This document shows, piece after piece, positions 37,833 through 46,515 of a DNA stretch of 64,000 nucleotides. Position numbers and translations under genes: made by a program. Under the pieces are notes generated by a model. It was given only the letters and a program-made list of their open reading frames with translations, searched no databases and was not told the DNA's origin. Source of the DNA: Pseudomonas sp. B21-015 (lineage in GTDB: Bacteria > Pseudomonadota > Gammaproteobacteria > Pseudomonadales > Pseudomonadaceae); the NCBI RefSeq assembly GCF_024749285.1, contig NZ_CP087196.1, positions 3,162,001 through 3,226,000 on the forward strand, written 5' to 3'. Numbering within the stretch: position 1 is the first letter of the stretch; each line of letters starts with the position of its first letter.

Positions 37833-38848
37833 GCACCAGGCGTTCGCTGCCGCTGTTCGATCAGGTGAACCATCAGGTCGGCATACAGCGTGAGGGCGAT
37901 AAACAGCGCCATGCGCACGACGAAGGCGGTATAGACGTCCTTCCCCACGATACTGTCCTGAACCGACTGGCCCAACAGGATGATCAGCGTGACCAGGCTG
38001 TTGAGCCAGAACCCCGGGGTTTGTCGAGTCGGGCTCAGGGCATAGAGCTTGCGCGCCAACAGCAAGCCGAACAGCAGCATCCACAGAAAGAACATCCACA
38101 GGTGCACAAACAGGCTGAGCGCGCACCAGAACACAATGGCCAACAGTCCACCCATCAAGGTTGAACCGAGCAGTTCACGACCGGCATTGCGCGTCGTTAC
38201 CGTCGAACTCTGCTGACCAAGACTGACCGCTTTCAAAATGATCGGCAGATAACTGGCCGGGTCAATCAGCGCCAACAGGAACGCCGGCATCACGATCAGG
38301 GTGGCACGCAGCGCTATCCTGGGCACTTCCTGCGCCGGCATCGCGCTGGCGGCGGGTGGGGAGGGCGCATTGGCCGGGTCGGGAAACAGCCAGTGACTGA
38401 ACGCCACGACGATGACGGCGAGGATCAAGCCCTTGACCAAGGCACCGATGACCATTATCGCCAGATCGAACTCGGCGACGCCGGCCGAGGAAATCATGGT
38501 CAGGCCAATGATCAGAAAGGTCACGATCAAAGTGTTGCCGCCGCGTAGCCCAAAACCAAAGGCCAGGAACAGACTGACACCGATCAGCAGCACGCCGCTG
38601 AGGGGGTAATAGCGCAGGACCGGGATCAACAACAGGCCGATGCCGGTGGTCAGCATCGCGACCAGCGCAAGCACCAGTCCGGCCTTGAATGGCAGAGGCT
38701 TGTTAAGCGTGGCCAACAGCAGCACGGCGAGTACCGGCGCAATGAACGGGATCGGTAGCGCCAGGCCGAAGCTGACGGCCAGGCACAGCGCCGTGCCGAT
38801 GGCGAGACGCGGCGCCCGTTGGAACCTGGGCGGGTGATCAGTAGGCAT
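37817..38848 (-). CDS. DUF2955 inner membrane protein of an efflux system
   Basis: The 343-residue protein has about nine to ten hydrophobic segments and resembles DUF2955/FUSC-like inner membrane proteins that are paired with HlyD-type periplasmic adaptors. It is the third gene of a run (outer membrane factor, adaptor, inner membrane protein) and overlaps the adaptor gene by 11 bases. Export of an aromatic or acidic compound is plausible from the FUSC/AaeB relatives, but the substrate is unknown. Confidence 0.85.
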   Translation of the reverse strand: MPTDHPPRFQRAPRLAIGTALCLAVSFGLALPIPFIAPVLAVLLLATLNKPLPFKAGLVLALVAMLTTGIGLLLIPVLRYYPLSGVLLIGVSLFLAFGFGLRGGNTLIVTFLIIGLTMISSAGVAEFDLAIMVIGALVKGLILAVIVVAFSHWLFPDPANAPSPPAASAMPAQEVPRIALRATLIVMPAFLLALIDPASYLPIILKAVSLGQQSSTVTTRNAGRELLGSTLMGGLLAIVFWCALSLFVHLWMFFLWMLLFGLLLARKLYALSPTRQTPGFWLNSLVTLIILLGQSVQDSIVGKDVYTAFVVRMALFIALTLYADLMVHLIEQRQRTPGAQGVT

Positions 38849-39977
38849 AAGACAACCAGCTCATCAGCCAAAAAAACAGGCGTCCCAAGGGATTCAGCGG
38901 ATTATTTTGCGCAGGGAAGGCCATGACTTCGGCCTGGCCCCCGGCACGAATGGCGCGACTGTCACGTAGCACCTGCATGGCCTCGGCAGAAAACTCGATG
39001 ATCACCGGGAAACGTTGCGCCGGACGCAACCAGTCGCGGCTGTTTTGCACACTGGGCAAGGTGCCCGGCGCCGGCGTCTGCCCCACGCTGACACCGTAGC
39101 CGACACTGCGCACCCGCCCTTCGAAGACCTCGCCCGGCAGCGCGTCCAGCACGATCGCCACCGGGGTCCCGGGTTTGACCCGCCCCAGGTTGTTCTCGGT
39201 CATGTCCGCGCTGATCCACACATCGTGAATGGCAATCAAGGTCATGGCCGGAGTCCCGACCGCGGCGAATTGACCGACATCGGTACGCAGATCGGTAATC
39301 AGCCCCGCCGAGCGCGCGCGGACCTGGGTGTTGGCCATGTCGAGTTCGGCTTTTGACAACGCGGTGGCGGCGCTACGCAACAGCGCGTTGTCTTCCTCGC
39401 TACCGCCTTCCTGTTCCCGTGCGCGTTGAACTTCGGCACGGGCCGCGGCGACCTGGCTGACGGCCTGTTCACGGCTGGCCCGTGAGCCTTCAAGCAGGCG
39501 CACGGAAATGGTTCCCCGGTCTTGGCGATACAAGCTTTCAAGGCGTTCGTTATCCTGCCGGGCCTTGAGTTCATTGGCTTGGGCCGCCCGTAACGAGGCT
39601 TGCGCGGAGGCAATGCCGGCGGTGCTGGCGCCGATTTGCCGGCGGGTAGACTCAAGATCAGCGCGTGCGCGGTCGGCGGCTATTTGATAGGGCTGCTGAT
39701 CCACTTCAAACAACACATCGCCTGCCTTGACGTCCTGGTTGTTGCGCACGTTCACGCGGATCACCCGACCGGCCACTTCGGCCGCCACCGGAATGACAAA
39801 GGCCCCCACCCGAGCCTGTTGCGTATAGGGCGTGAAACGGTCAGCCGACAAGTACCAGGCCAGGCTCAGGACAATCAGCAGCATCACCCATTTGATGCCT
39901 TTCTTCGCAGGGTCGGCAGCCGGCTCGGGCGCTTTGGGGGAGGGCGCCTCGGCGGCGGGTGGCGAGGGTTCACTCAT
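38838..39977 (-). CDS. HlyD family periplasmic adaptor
   Basis: The 379-residue protein has a proline-rich cytosolic start, one membrane helix (WVMLLIVLSLAWYLSA), a biotinyl-lipoyl-like half motif (VPVAAEVAGRVIRVNV, NQDVKAGDVLFEVD), a long coiled-coil hairpin (about 95-215) and a beta-barrel end. It links the DUF2955 inner membrane protein to the outer membrane channel. The ATG at 39977 overlaps the upstream channel gene by 8 bases. Confidence 0.92.
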   Translation of the reverse strand: MSEPSPPAAEAPSPKAPEPAADPAKKGIKWVMLLIVLSLAWYLSADRFTPYTQQARVGAFVIPVAAEVAGRVIRVNVRNNQDVKAGDVLFEVDQQPYQIAADRARADLESTRRQIGASTAGIASAQASLRAAQANELKARQDNERLESLYRQDRGTISVRLLEGSRASREQAVSQVAAARAEVQRAREQEGGSEEDNALLRSAATALSKAELDMANTQVRARSAGLITDLRTDVGQFAAVGTPAMTLIAIHDVWISADMTENNLGRVKPGTPVAIVLDALPGEVFEGRVRSVGYGVSVGQTPAPGTLPSVQNSRDWLRPAQRFPVIIEFSAEAMQVLRDSRAIRAGGQAEVMAFPAQNNPLNPLGRLFFWLMSWLSYAY

Positions 39978-41508
39978 CGGCTTTGACCTTGTCTGACGAA
40001 GGATAGGATGCTCGCAAAGGGGCCGGTTCATTCAGCAGGTTGCCCCAGTCGGTGCGGTGTTCCATTTGCTGGCGGGTGCCTGGATCGACAGTCGGCCGGG
40101 CGCTGTACCAGCCGCCGCCAAGGGCTTTGTACAGGGCGATCAGGTTGCTCACCGCATTGCTGCGGCTGAGTAGATAATTGTCCTGCTGTTCGAGCAGTGC
40201 GCGTTGAGCATCGAGTACGCGCTGGAAGTCCGAATAACCTTCCCGGTATTGGGTGCTGGCCAGGCTCAACGAGCGCTTCGCGGCGACCTGCGCCTCCCGC
40301 AGGATGCGCTCGCGTTCCAGTGATTTGGTCAGGCCGCTGGCGGCGTCATCGGCTTCCCGTGCGGCCTGGCGGACTTTGTCGCGATAAACTTCGATCAGTT
40401 GCTGCAACCGTGCATCCTGTACCCGCACGTTGTTGCTGATCTGACCGTGGTCAAACAGGTTCCAGCGCAAGCTGGGGCCGCCGACCAGATCCAGGCTGTT
40501 GGAGGTGCCGTGCAGTGAGTCGGTTGTCCAGACGATGCTGCCGAGCAAGGTCAGCGACGGATAAAAGTCTGTTTCAGCGACACCGATCAGTGCTGATTGG
40601 GCGGCGACATTGAGTTCGGCGGCGCGTACGTCCGGTCGACGCAACAGCAGGCTGGCCGGCACGTCTTGCAGCACGGCCCGGTCAACCAGCGGAATCAGCC
40701 CCTGGTTCTCCAGCAGTTGGGGCAGGGCGCTGGGCGGCTGTCCGATCAGCACGGCCAACGCGTTGCGGGTGCGCAGTACTTGCCCCTCAAGCTCCGGGAT
40801 GCTGCTCAAGGTGCCCAGATACTGGGTCTTGGCTTGTTGCAAATCGAGTTCGGCGCTCTGGCCACTGTTGAACAGTTTCTCGGTGATCTCAAAGTTGCGC
40901 TTTTGCTGCTCGGCGTTCTCTCGGGCGACGCGTAAACGCGCTTCGCTGGTGCGCAGCGAGAAGTAAGTGTCGGCCACCTGAGCGCGCAGCAGTACCAGTG
41001 CGTCTTCATAGTTGGCTTGAGCCGCGAAGTAACTGGCATCGGACGACTCGATGGCCCGACTGAAACGCCCCCAGAAGTCCAGTTCCCAACCGATGTCAAA
41101 GCCCGCACTGTGCTGCCAGAAATGGCTGTCTTGCGGGTTACTCCCGCCGGATTGCTGGCGGTTGAAGTACAGGCTGTCGGCGCTGGCCTGTTGCAGTTGC
41201 GGATAGCGTCCGCTTTGGGCAATCCCCAACTGGGCACGGGCTTCCATGACGCGAAGGCCGGCAATTTTCAGGTTTGAATTGTGCGCATCCGATTCGGCAA
41301 TCAGCGCGTCGAGGACCGGGTCGGCGAACACTTGCCACCACTGGCGAACATCGGGATTGAGGCGTCTTTGGCTGGCCTGTTCGAGCGCAGGGCTGCTCCA
41401 GTGTTTTGTCCACGCCTCGCCGGGCGCCTGGAAATCCGGCCCCAGACGTACGCAGCCGCCAAGGCCCAGGGCACCCAGCAGAAGCAGCCGAACCGTACGC
41501 GTCAGCAT
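39970..41508 (-). CDS. outer membrane efflux lipoprotein (NodT/OprM family)
   Basis: The 512-residue protein starts with a lipoprotein signal (LLLLGALGLGGC, Cys19) and has the duplicated TolC-type outer membrane efflux repeat (about 75-260 and 285-460), with IGWELDFWGRFSRAIES and ASLLLRRPDVRAAELNVAA typical of the NodT group. It is the exit duct of the three-gene pump encoded with the two following genes and is the first gene of that operon. Confidence 0.93.
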   Translation of the reverse strand: MLTRTVRLLLLGALGLGGCVRLGPDFQAPGEAWTKHWSSPALEQASQRRLNPDVRQWWQVFADPVLDALIAESDAHNSNLKIAGLRVMEARAQLGIAQSGRYPQLQQASADSLYFNRQQSGGSNPQDSHFWQHSAGFDIGWELDFWGRFSRAIESSDASYFAAQANYEDALVLLRAQVADTYFSLRTSEARLRVARENAEQQKRNFEITEKLFNSGQSAELDLQQAKTQYLGTLSSIPELEGQVLRTRNALAVLIGQPPSALPQLLENQGLIPLVDRAVLQDVPASLLLRRPDVRAAELNVAAQSALIGVAETDFYPSLTLLGSIVWTTDSLHGTSNSLDLVGGPSLRWNLFDHGQISNNVRVQDARLQQLIEVYRDKVRQAAREADDAASGLTKSLERERILREAQVAAKRSLSLASTQYREGYSDFQRVLDAQRALLEQQDNYLLSRSNAVSNLIALYKALGGGWYSARPTVDPGTRQQMEHRTDWGNLLNEPAPLRASYPSSDKVKADE

Positions 41509-41587
41509 CGCTGCACTACAAGTAGGTCACGGGAAAACCTCATCCGAGCGTCCCCAAATATTGAATGCCCTTTGAGCTACACAAACC

Positions 41588-41680
41588 CTGTGGGAGCGTG
41601 GCTTGCCCGCGAAGAATGCGCCGCGGTTTTTCAGGTATTACGCGTCATCGTTCTTCGCGGGCAAGCCACGCTCCCACAGG
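41588..41680. repeat. REPIN upstream of the efflux operon
   Basis: Inverted arms TGTGGGAGCGTGGCTTGCCC and GGGCAAGCCACGCTCCCACA flank a short spacer. It lies in the 332-base gap between divergent genes (41509-41840), which should also carry both promoters; nothing else was recognised there. Confidence 0.88.
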
Positions 41681-41840
41681 TTGTGCGTCTTAACTTACCG
41701 GTATCAGGGCTTGAACCGATTCGCTTAGGTTAGTACAGCCCGGACAAACACAAGGTCATATTGGACGATCATGGAACCGACCAACTGCTACGCTTCTGAA
41801 AGCTATTTATTCGGGCCAAAAAGAGAAGGGTACGAAGACC

Positions 41841-42365
41841 ATGAGCAGCCCCCAGGACAACATTGCCCCCAGCTCCACCGGTTGGCGCTTCAAAGCAGGC
41901 ATTGCGATACTCAGTTTGACGCTGCTCTCCTGGCTGATGGTGCCACTCGCCGCCGCCGCGGATGTGCCCGGCCCAAAGATCGCGGCACTGACAGGCATCC
42001 TGTTTATCAGCAACAAGATTCTGTTGATCCTCGCCATTGCGGTCATGGGCAAGTCCGGTTTTCAGCAACTCAAACGCAGCGTGTTTGGTTACGTCTCCAC
42101 GCTTGCACCGACCGCCGACCTGGAAGTAGGCCCGTTTCGCCATAGAATTGGCATGGTGATGTTTTGCCTGCCACTGATCTCATCGTTTCTCGAACCTTAC
42201 GTAGACACGCTTTGGCCTGGGCTGAGACCGAACCTCTGGCAAGCCCAGGCGTTGGGCGATGCCATGTTGATCGGCAGCTTTTTCGTATTGGGCGGGAATT
42301 TTTGGGAGAAGGTCCGTGCCTTGTTTATCCGCACGGCGCGTGTCGTGAATACCAGTACAGTGTGA
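41841..42365 (+). CDS. transporter suffix domain membrane protein
   Basis: The 174-residue protein has four hydrophobic segments (AGIAILSLTLLSWLMVPLA, IAALTGILFISNKILLILAI, IGMVMFCLPLISSFL, ALGDAMLIGSFFVLGG) and matches the small Pseudomonas proteins annotated as transporter suffix domain proteins. Its role is not known. It is followed 31 bases later by a cupin gene on the same strand. Confidence 0.75.
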   Translation: MSSPQDNIAPSSTGWRFKAGIAILSLTLLSWLMVPLAAAADVPGPKIAALTGILFISNKILLILAIAVMGKSGFQQLKRSVFGYVSTLAPTADLEVGPFRHRIGMVMFCLPLISSFLEPYVDTLWPGLRPNLWQAQALGDAMLIGSFFVLGGNFWEKVRALFIRTARVVNTSTV

Positions 42366-42396
42366 ATCGTAAAACACCACCGGGAGCATCTGCGCA

Positions 42397-42942
42397 ATGA
42401 CAAAAGAGGGACTCGATACACACAGGCCTGATGCTCTGGCAGTCGTCGCCGCACTCAACCTGGAACCCCACATGGAAGGCGGTTTCTACCGCAGAACCTT
42501 TCAGGCGGATCACCGCGCCATGGTTGAAACCGAGGGCGGTCGGCGTTACTTGCTGACCTCCATCTATTACCTGTTGACCAGGGATTCGCCGATTGGCCAC
42601 TTTCACCTGAATCAATCCGACATCGTGCATTACTACCATCTGGGCGACCCGATTCAGTACAGCCTGATTTCCCCGGACGGCACATTGAAAACCGTGGTGA
42701 TGGGCAGTGATGTTATTGCGGGGCAGTGCTTGCAGCTGCATGTGCCGGGCGGCGTCTGGAAGGCTTCGCAACTGATGGATGGCTCGGCGGGCTACGGCTT
42801 GATCAGTGAAGCCGTATCACCGGGGTTTGATTACGCGGATATGGAGTTGGGGACCCGGCGCAAGCTCGGCGAATCGTTTCCCGAGCATTCGCAATTATTT
42901 GAAAAGCTGACCCAGGATCAGGGGGCAGAAATGATCCCGTGA
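42397..42942 (+). CDS. cupin-fold DUF985 family protein
   Basis: The 181-residue protein has the DUF985 pattern: LNLEPHMEGGFYRRTFQAD, then TSIYYLLTRDSPIGHFHLNQSD with the metal-site-like histidines, YYHLGDPIQYSLI and LQLHVPGGVWKAS. Function of the family is not established; sugar isomerase-like chemistry has been suggested. The ATG is preceded by GGGAG. The 3' end overlaps the convergent response-regulator gene by 25 bases. Confidence 0.85.
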   Translation: MTKEGLDTHRPDALAVVAALNLEPHMEGGFYRRTFQADHRAMVETEGGRRYLLTSIYYLLTRDSPIGHFHLNQSDIVHYYHLGDPIQYSLISPDGTLKTVVMGSDVIAGQCLQLHVPGGVWKASQLMDGSAGYGLISEAVSPGFDYADMELGTRRKLGESFPEHSQLFEKLTQDQGAEMIP

Positions 42943-43562
42943 TCGATCGCGTATTTTACGAGGGCGGCGGGTTTGTCGATGTTGAGCTTGCGGCGGATGC
43001 TCAGGCGATGGGTTTCCACCGTCCGGACACTGATGTCCAGCTCGCGAGCCATTTCCTTGTTGTTCAACCCCTGAACCATCTTGTACAGCACCCGGCTCTC
43101 GCGCGGTGTCAGTTCGTTGTCGGTACTTTTGTCGGCGATGAGCCGTTGCGCAATTTCGGCACTGTAGAACGTCCCGCCACTGACAATGGCTTCGATTGCC
43201 GCAATGATTTCCCGCGAAGGCGCGTTCTTCAGCACATAGCCGCTGGCACCCGAGCGAACGGATTCACTGACGTATTCATAGTTGTCGTACATGCTCAGCA
43301 CCAGCACTTTGAGCGACGGGTACTGGCTGCGTAACAGCCGGGTCAGCTCAAGCCCGTTGATGTCCTTCAGGCTGATGTCGACCAGCAACAGATCCGGCTG
43401 GCAGCGCCCGACCATCTCAATGGCATCGGCGCCATTCTCGGCTTCGCCCACCACTTCCAACGGCGTCATGACCCCCAGCAGCGATTTGATCCCGTCGCGG
43501 ACCAGGGAGTGATCGTCGACCAGGGCGACGCGGATCGGGTAGGGCAGGTTCATCGCAGGCAT
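42918..43562 (-). CDS. NarL/FixJ family response regulator
   Basis: The 214-residue protein has a receiver domain (VALVDDHSLVRDGI with acidic pocket, phospho-aspartate in LLLVDISLKDINGLE, about residue 60) and a LuxR-type helix-turn-helix (LTPRESRVLYKMVQGLNNKE near 149-168). The ATG at 43553 is an alternative start. Its partner kinase should follow upstream, but only the last about 75 codons of a NarX/UhpB-type kinase remain at 43588-43818, so the regulator appears orphaned. Confidence 0.9.
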   Translation of the reverse strand: MPAMNLPYPIRVALVDDHSLVRDGIKSLLGVMTPLEVVGEAENGADAIEMVGRCQPDLLLVDISLKDINGLELTRLLRSQYPSLKVLVLSMYDNYEYVSESVRSGASGYVLKNAPSREIIAAIEAIVSGGTFYSAEIAQRLIADKSTDNELTPRESRVLYKMVQGLNNKEMARELDISVRTVETHRLSIRRKLNIDKPAALVKYAIDHGIISAP

Positions 43563-43587
43563 TCACTCTAATTGTCATAGGGGTGAG

Positions 43588-43818
43588 TCAGCGTTCTGTA
43601 GCGGGCAGTTTCATTGGCAGCAGCACGTCCAGCTCACTTCTTCCTGGCATTGAAGTCAGGTCGAATCGACCGCCAAAATGCTCGACACGTTCACGGATAT
43701 TGCGCAGGCCAATGCCGGCGTGACGACGCTCGACCTGGGCGACGTTGAAACCGATGCCGTCACATACCGTGCCATTGATGATGGCGTGCGGTGCGCGCCT
43801 GCCGTTGGCCTGGAATGG
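43588..43818 (-). pseudogene. C-terminal remnant of a NarX/UhpB-type sensor kinase
   Basis: On the minus strand the frame ending at the TGA 43588-43590 reads INGTVCDGIGFNVAQVERRH and then AGIGLRNIRERVEHFGGRFD. These are the G1 and G2 regions of the ATPase domain of kinases that pair with NarL-type regulators. The upstream boundary is near 43818, where unrelated plus-strand coding begins. No start, sensor or phosphoacceptor domain is left. Its 3' end lies 25 bases from the response regulator start, the usual kinase-regulator spacing. Confidence 0.75.
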
Positions 43819-44060
43819 TTACGCAAGGCGGTTTGCGAGTACATCGAGGACGAATACGGTCACGAGCAATGGGTACTCGACGACATCGCCGCCTGCGGTG
43901 GTGACAAGGATGCGGTGCGAGATGGCCGTCCATCCTTGCCGATCGAGCTGATGGTCAGTTTCCTCTACGACCTGATAGCCCGGGACAACCCGGTCGGTCT
44001 GTTTGGCATGGTCAACGTACTTGAAGGCACCAGCATCGCCCTGGCCACCCATGCCGCCGG
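43818..44060 (+). pseudogene. internal fragment of a TenA/heme-oxygenase-like protein
   Basis: The plus-strand frame WLRKAVCEYIEDEYGHEQWV then DDIAACGGDKDAV and LIARDNPVGLFGMVNVLEGT resembles the middle of an iron-containing redox enzyme of the TenA/heme-oxygenase-like fold, with its metal-ligand-like EDEYGHEQW segment. Both ends of the gene are absent. It joins directly, in frame, to an SDR fragment at about 44060. In other pseudomonads such genes sit in the order TenA-like, SDR, regulator, kinase; from memory, this fragment order matches. Confidence 0.6.
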
Positions 44061-44270
44061 GATCAATCACTTCGCCATGCTCGAACAGCTGGATGACAGT
44101 GATATCAACGCGATGCTGGCGGTGAACATCAGCGCGCCGATCTGCCTGACCAAAACCTTGCTGCCACTGCTCAAGCAAGCCGAGAGCGCGATGGTGGTGA
44201 ACGTCGGGTCGACCTATGGCTCGATCGGCTATCCCGGTTATGCCAGTTATTGCGCCACCAAGTTCGCTCC
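44061..44270 (+). pseudogene. internal fragment of a short-chain dehydrogenase
   Basis: The frame HFAMLEQLDDSDINAMLAVN, ISAPICLTKTLLPLLK and MVVNVGSTYGSIGYPGYASY then CATKF contains the SDR active-site landmarks: the conserved Asn in LAVNISAP, the Ser in NVGS and the YxxxK pair. The N-terminal NAD-binding motif and the C-terminus are missing. It is fused in frame to the TenA-like fragment before it and to kinase sequence after it. Confidence 0.7.
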
Positions 44271-44279
44271 CCGCGCCAC

Positions 44280-44449
44280 CTGAGCATGATCGTCTTTTCG
44301 AGCGTTTCTATAGCCGCAAAAATGATCAGGGGGCAGGGCTGGGACTGACCATCGTGCAGGCCATCGCGGCCCGCTTGGGGGGACAGATCCGATTGGAGAA
44401 TCGCAGCTCTGGAGGTCTGCGGGCCACCTTGGAAATCTGGCGATTTTAG
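44280..44449 (+). pseudogene. C-terminal remnant of a QseC/PmrB-type sensor kinase
   Basis: The frame LFERFYSRKNDQGAGLGLTI and VQAIAARLGGQIRLENRSSG is the F-box and G2 end of a histidine-kinase ATPase domain, ending at a TAG at 44447-44449. Everything upstream of it has been replaced by the SDR fragment. It belongs to a different kinase family and the opposite strand from the remnant at 43588-43818. Confidence 0.75.
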
Positions 44450-44746
44450 CCTGAGTGTTCACATTTAAAGCGAAGCTTTTGGTCAAACTACAAGCGCATG
44501 ATGCAAGTTTTGGCGCATTGCGGCCAGAGCCACCTATGCTCTGAGCAAGGTCATCGATAAATGTCAGCTGGAGCATGGTCTGGCTCGGCGATATGCCGTT
44601 GGGACAGAGCAAACCCACATCAGGCACACGAACTTCCGGTCAGTTCGATAATGCCTGGATTCAAGCCATTTGACCGGAAACATGACCTGGCGCTTCTGAC
44701 GCCCTGCAACCGAAAAAATGACTTAAACCATGGAGCACACACCACT

Positions 44747-45421
44747 ATGAACTTGTCCCGAAAACTGTTTATTGGCGCTGCACTGGCCAGCCTGCTACTG
44801 GGCGGTTGCACCTCGAAAGTCACCGAGCGTGAGCAGTATTCCGGCTTCCTGTCCAACTACAACAACTTGCAAGAGGTCACCACCACCAGCGGCGAAAAAG
44901 CCATGCGGTGGGTGAGCCCGTCCTGGAATCCAAATGCCTATAACACCGTGGCCTTCAACAAGCTGGAGCTCTACCCGGCGCCCAAGCCGAACGAGCGGGT
45001 TAACCGGCAAACCCTGGACGAGTTGCAGAACTACATGACCAGCAAGGCCAAAGGCGTTCTGGGCCAGAAATATCGGGTTGTGTCGAGCGCAAAATCAGCA
45101 CCTGCCGGTTCAAAGACCTTGATCATGCGCGCGGCGATCACCGGGGTGAATGCCGAAAACGAAGGCATGAAGTGGTATGAAGTGGTTCCGATCGCCGCCG
45201 TCGTGGGAGGTGTTTCCGCTGCCAGTGGTCATCGTGATCAGGAGACCACTCTGTTCATTGAGGCGGAGTTTGTCGACGCCAGCAGCAACCAGACCGTGGC
45301 CAAAGTCGTGCGCAAGGTCTTTGGCAGCACACTGGAAAACACCAGCCAGAAAGTCACCACCAAGGATTTCAAAGTGGCGATCGACAAGCTGACCAGTGAT
45401 TTGCAAGCTTTCATCAAGTAA
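44747..45421 (+). CDS. DUF3313 family lipoprotein
   Basis: The 224-residue protein has a lipoprotein signal (MNLSRKLFIGAALASLLLGG before Cys21) and the DUF3313 body (EREQYSGFLSNYNNLQEV; AAVVGGVSAASGHRDQETTL). The family is envelope-associated with no defined role. The ATG at 44747 is chosen for the signal peptide; codons upstream in the same frame are not protein-like. The 297-base gap before it (44450-44746) holds its promoter and no other feature. Confidence 0.88.
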   Translation: MNLSRKLFIGAALASLLLGGCTSKVTEREQYSGFLSNYNNLQEVTTTSGEKAMRWVSPSWNPNAYNTVAFNKLELYPAPKPNERVNRQTLDELQNYMTSKAKGVLGQKYRVVSSAKSAPAGSKTLIMRAAITGVNAENEGMKWYEVVPIAAVVGGVSAASGHRDQETTLFIEAEFVDASSNQTVAKVVRKVFGSTLENTSQKVTTKDFKVAIDKLTSDLQAFIK

Positions 45422-45528
45422 CTGAAAGCAATGCGTCAGCAGGTTTTTTGAGATTGGGCGGAGAAAGATCAGAAACCCGCTGCCATAGCTTAAGAAAATG
45501 ACACCGGGATTCGTTGTCGTACCTATCA

Positions 45529-45563
45529 CCCCTCATGCAGAAGGATCGCTTCTGCATGAGGGG
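45529..45563. terminator. large perfect hairpin between convergent genes
   Basis: CCCCTCATGCAGAA and TTCTGCATGAGGGG form perfect 14-base arms around a 7-base loop, with outer GTCGT/ACGAC complementarity. It lies between the DUF3313 gene (+) and the DUF2950 gene (-), suiting a bidirectional terminator, although no T-run is present on either side. Confidence 0.55.
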
Positions 45564-45597
45564 AGCAACGACTTCATCCCGGCGTGGGCAAGCCTCG

Positions 45598-46515
45598 CTA
45601 CTCCTGATCAGCAGTGACCATCTTCCAACTGTCATCTGGATCAAAGCGCTTCATCGACTGAGCCAATTTTTCACTATTGGGTCCCAAGTCTTTTTCGAAC
45701 ACCTGTCCTTCATGACTGATCATAAAACTCATCACCCCGGTGTCATCGTATTTTGCCGGCCAGGCGATCAGTGCAAAGCCTCGGCTCATCTTGTCACCGA
45801 TGTAGTAGCTGTAGGCGCCACCAGGTGCCGAAGGACCTTGGCCATCGAGGATGCGGAAGTGGTAACCATGCCAGTCTTCGCCGGCAATGGTATTGCCGAA
45901 CGAGGGACCTAACGGGCTGATCTGACCGCTATCGTCGTCTGCCCAATAGAGTCCATCGTGCTTGCCGGGGGTGCTGAAGAGATTCTGCGCGTACTCGAGT
46001 GCGCCATCGCCATCACGATCCACTGACGCATAGTCCATCTGGGCATCATGATAGGTCAGCACCGATTGCAATGCGGCGAGTTCATTGCGGCCAATTCGAC
46101 GCGCACGGACTTCAGCGCTACCGGCCTTGATGTCGAAGTGCCAACCGTTTGCGCTTTTTATCATGGGTATGGGCAGTATCCAATGATCACTGCCGACCGA
46201 AAGGATCGCCTTGCGGTCGTTGGTTTTTTCAATGGCGTGTTGCTCGCGGTATTGCTTCAAAAACGCATCCACATCACTGCGCTGCACGCCATTACGCGGA
46301 ATGAAACTGCGCCATTCATGACCCAGCAGCTCTGTCAGGCGTGCCTGATCGACATGTTCCGTGCCCAGTGCTTCGACGAACGCTTGAGCGGCCTTTTCGG
46401 GCGTTGTAAATGCCTGCTGTGCCGTAACAATGCACGACCACGCCAGGCCGGCAACTATCGCCAGGACATGGGGGAGCAAGCCCATGAGTGCCTTCACTCG
46501 AGGATTTTTTTTCAA
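45598..46515 (-). CDS. DUF2950 family exported protein
   Basis: The roughly 305-residue protein has an N-terminal export helix (LLPHVLAIVAGLAWSCIV) and the DUF2950 pattern (FTTPEKAAQAFVEAL; SVDRDGDGALEYAQNL; AGEDWHGYHFRIL). Function unknown. The frame opens with TTG at 46515, overlapping the DUF3300 stop as TTGA; a start a few codons in is possible. DUF3300 and DUF2950 genes are usually paired, which supports both calls. Confidence 0.87.
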   Translation of the reverse strand: MKKNPRVKALMGLLPHVLAIVAGLAWSCIVTAQQAFTTPEKAAQAFVEALGTEHVDQARLTELLGHEWRSFIPRNGVQRSDVDAFLKQYREQHAIEKTNDRKAILSVGSDHWILPIPMIKSANGWHFDIKAGSAEVRARRIGRNELAALQSVLTYHDAQMDYASVDRDGDGALEYAQNLFSTPGKHDGLYWADDDSGQISPLGPSFGNTIAGEDWHGYHFRILDGQGPSAPGGAYSYYIGDKMSRGFALIAWPAKYDDTGVMSFMISHEGQVFEKDLGPNSEKLAQSMKRFDPDDSWKMVTADQE

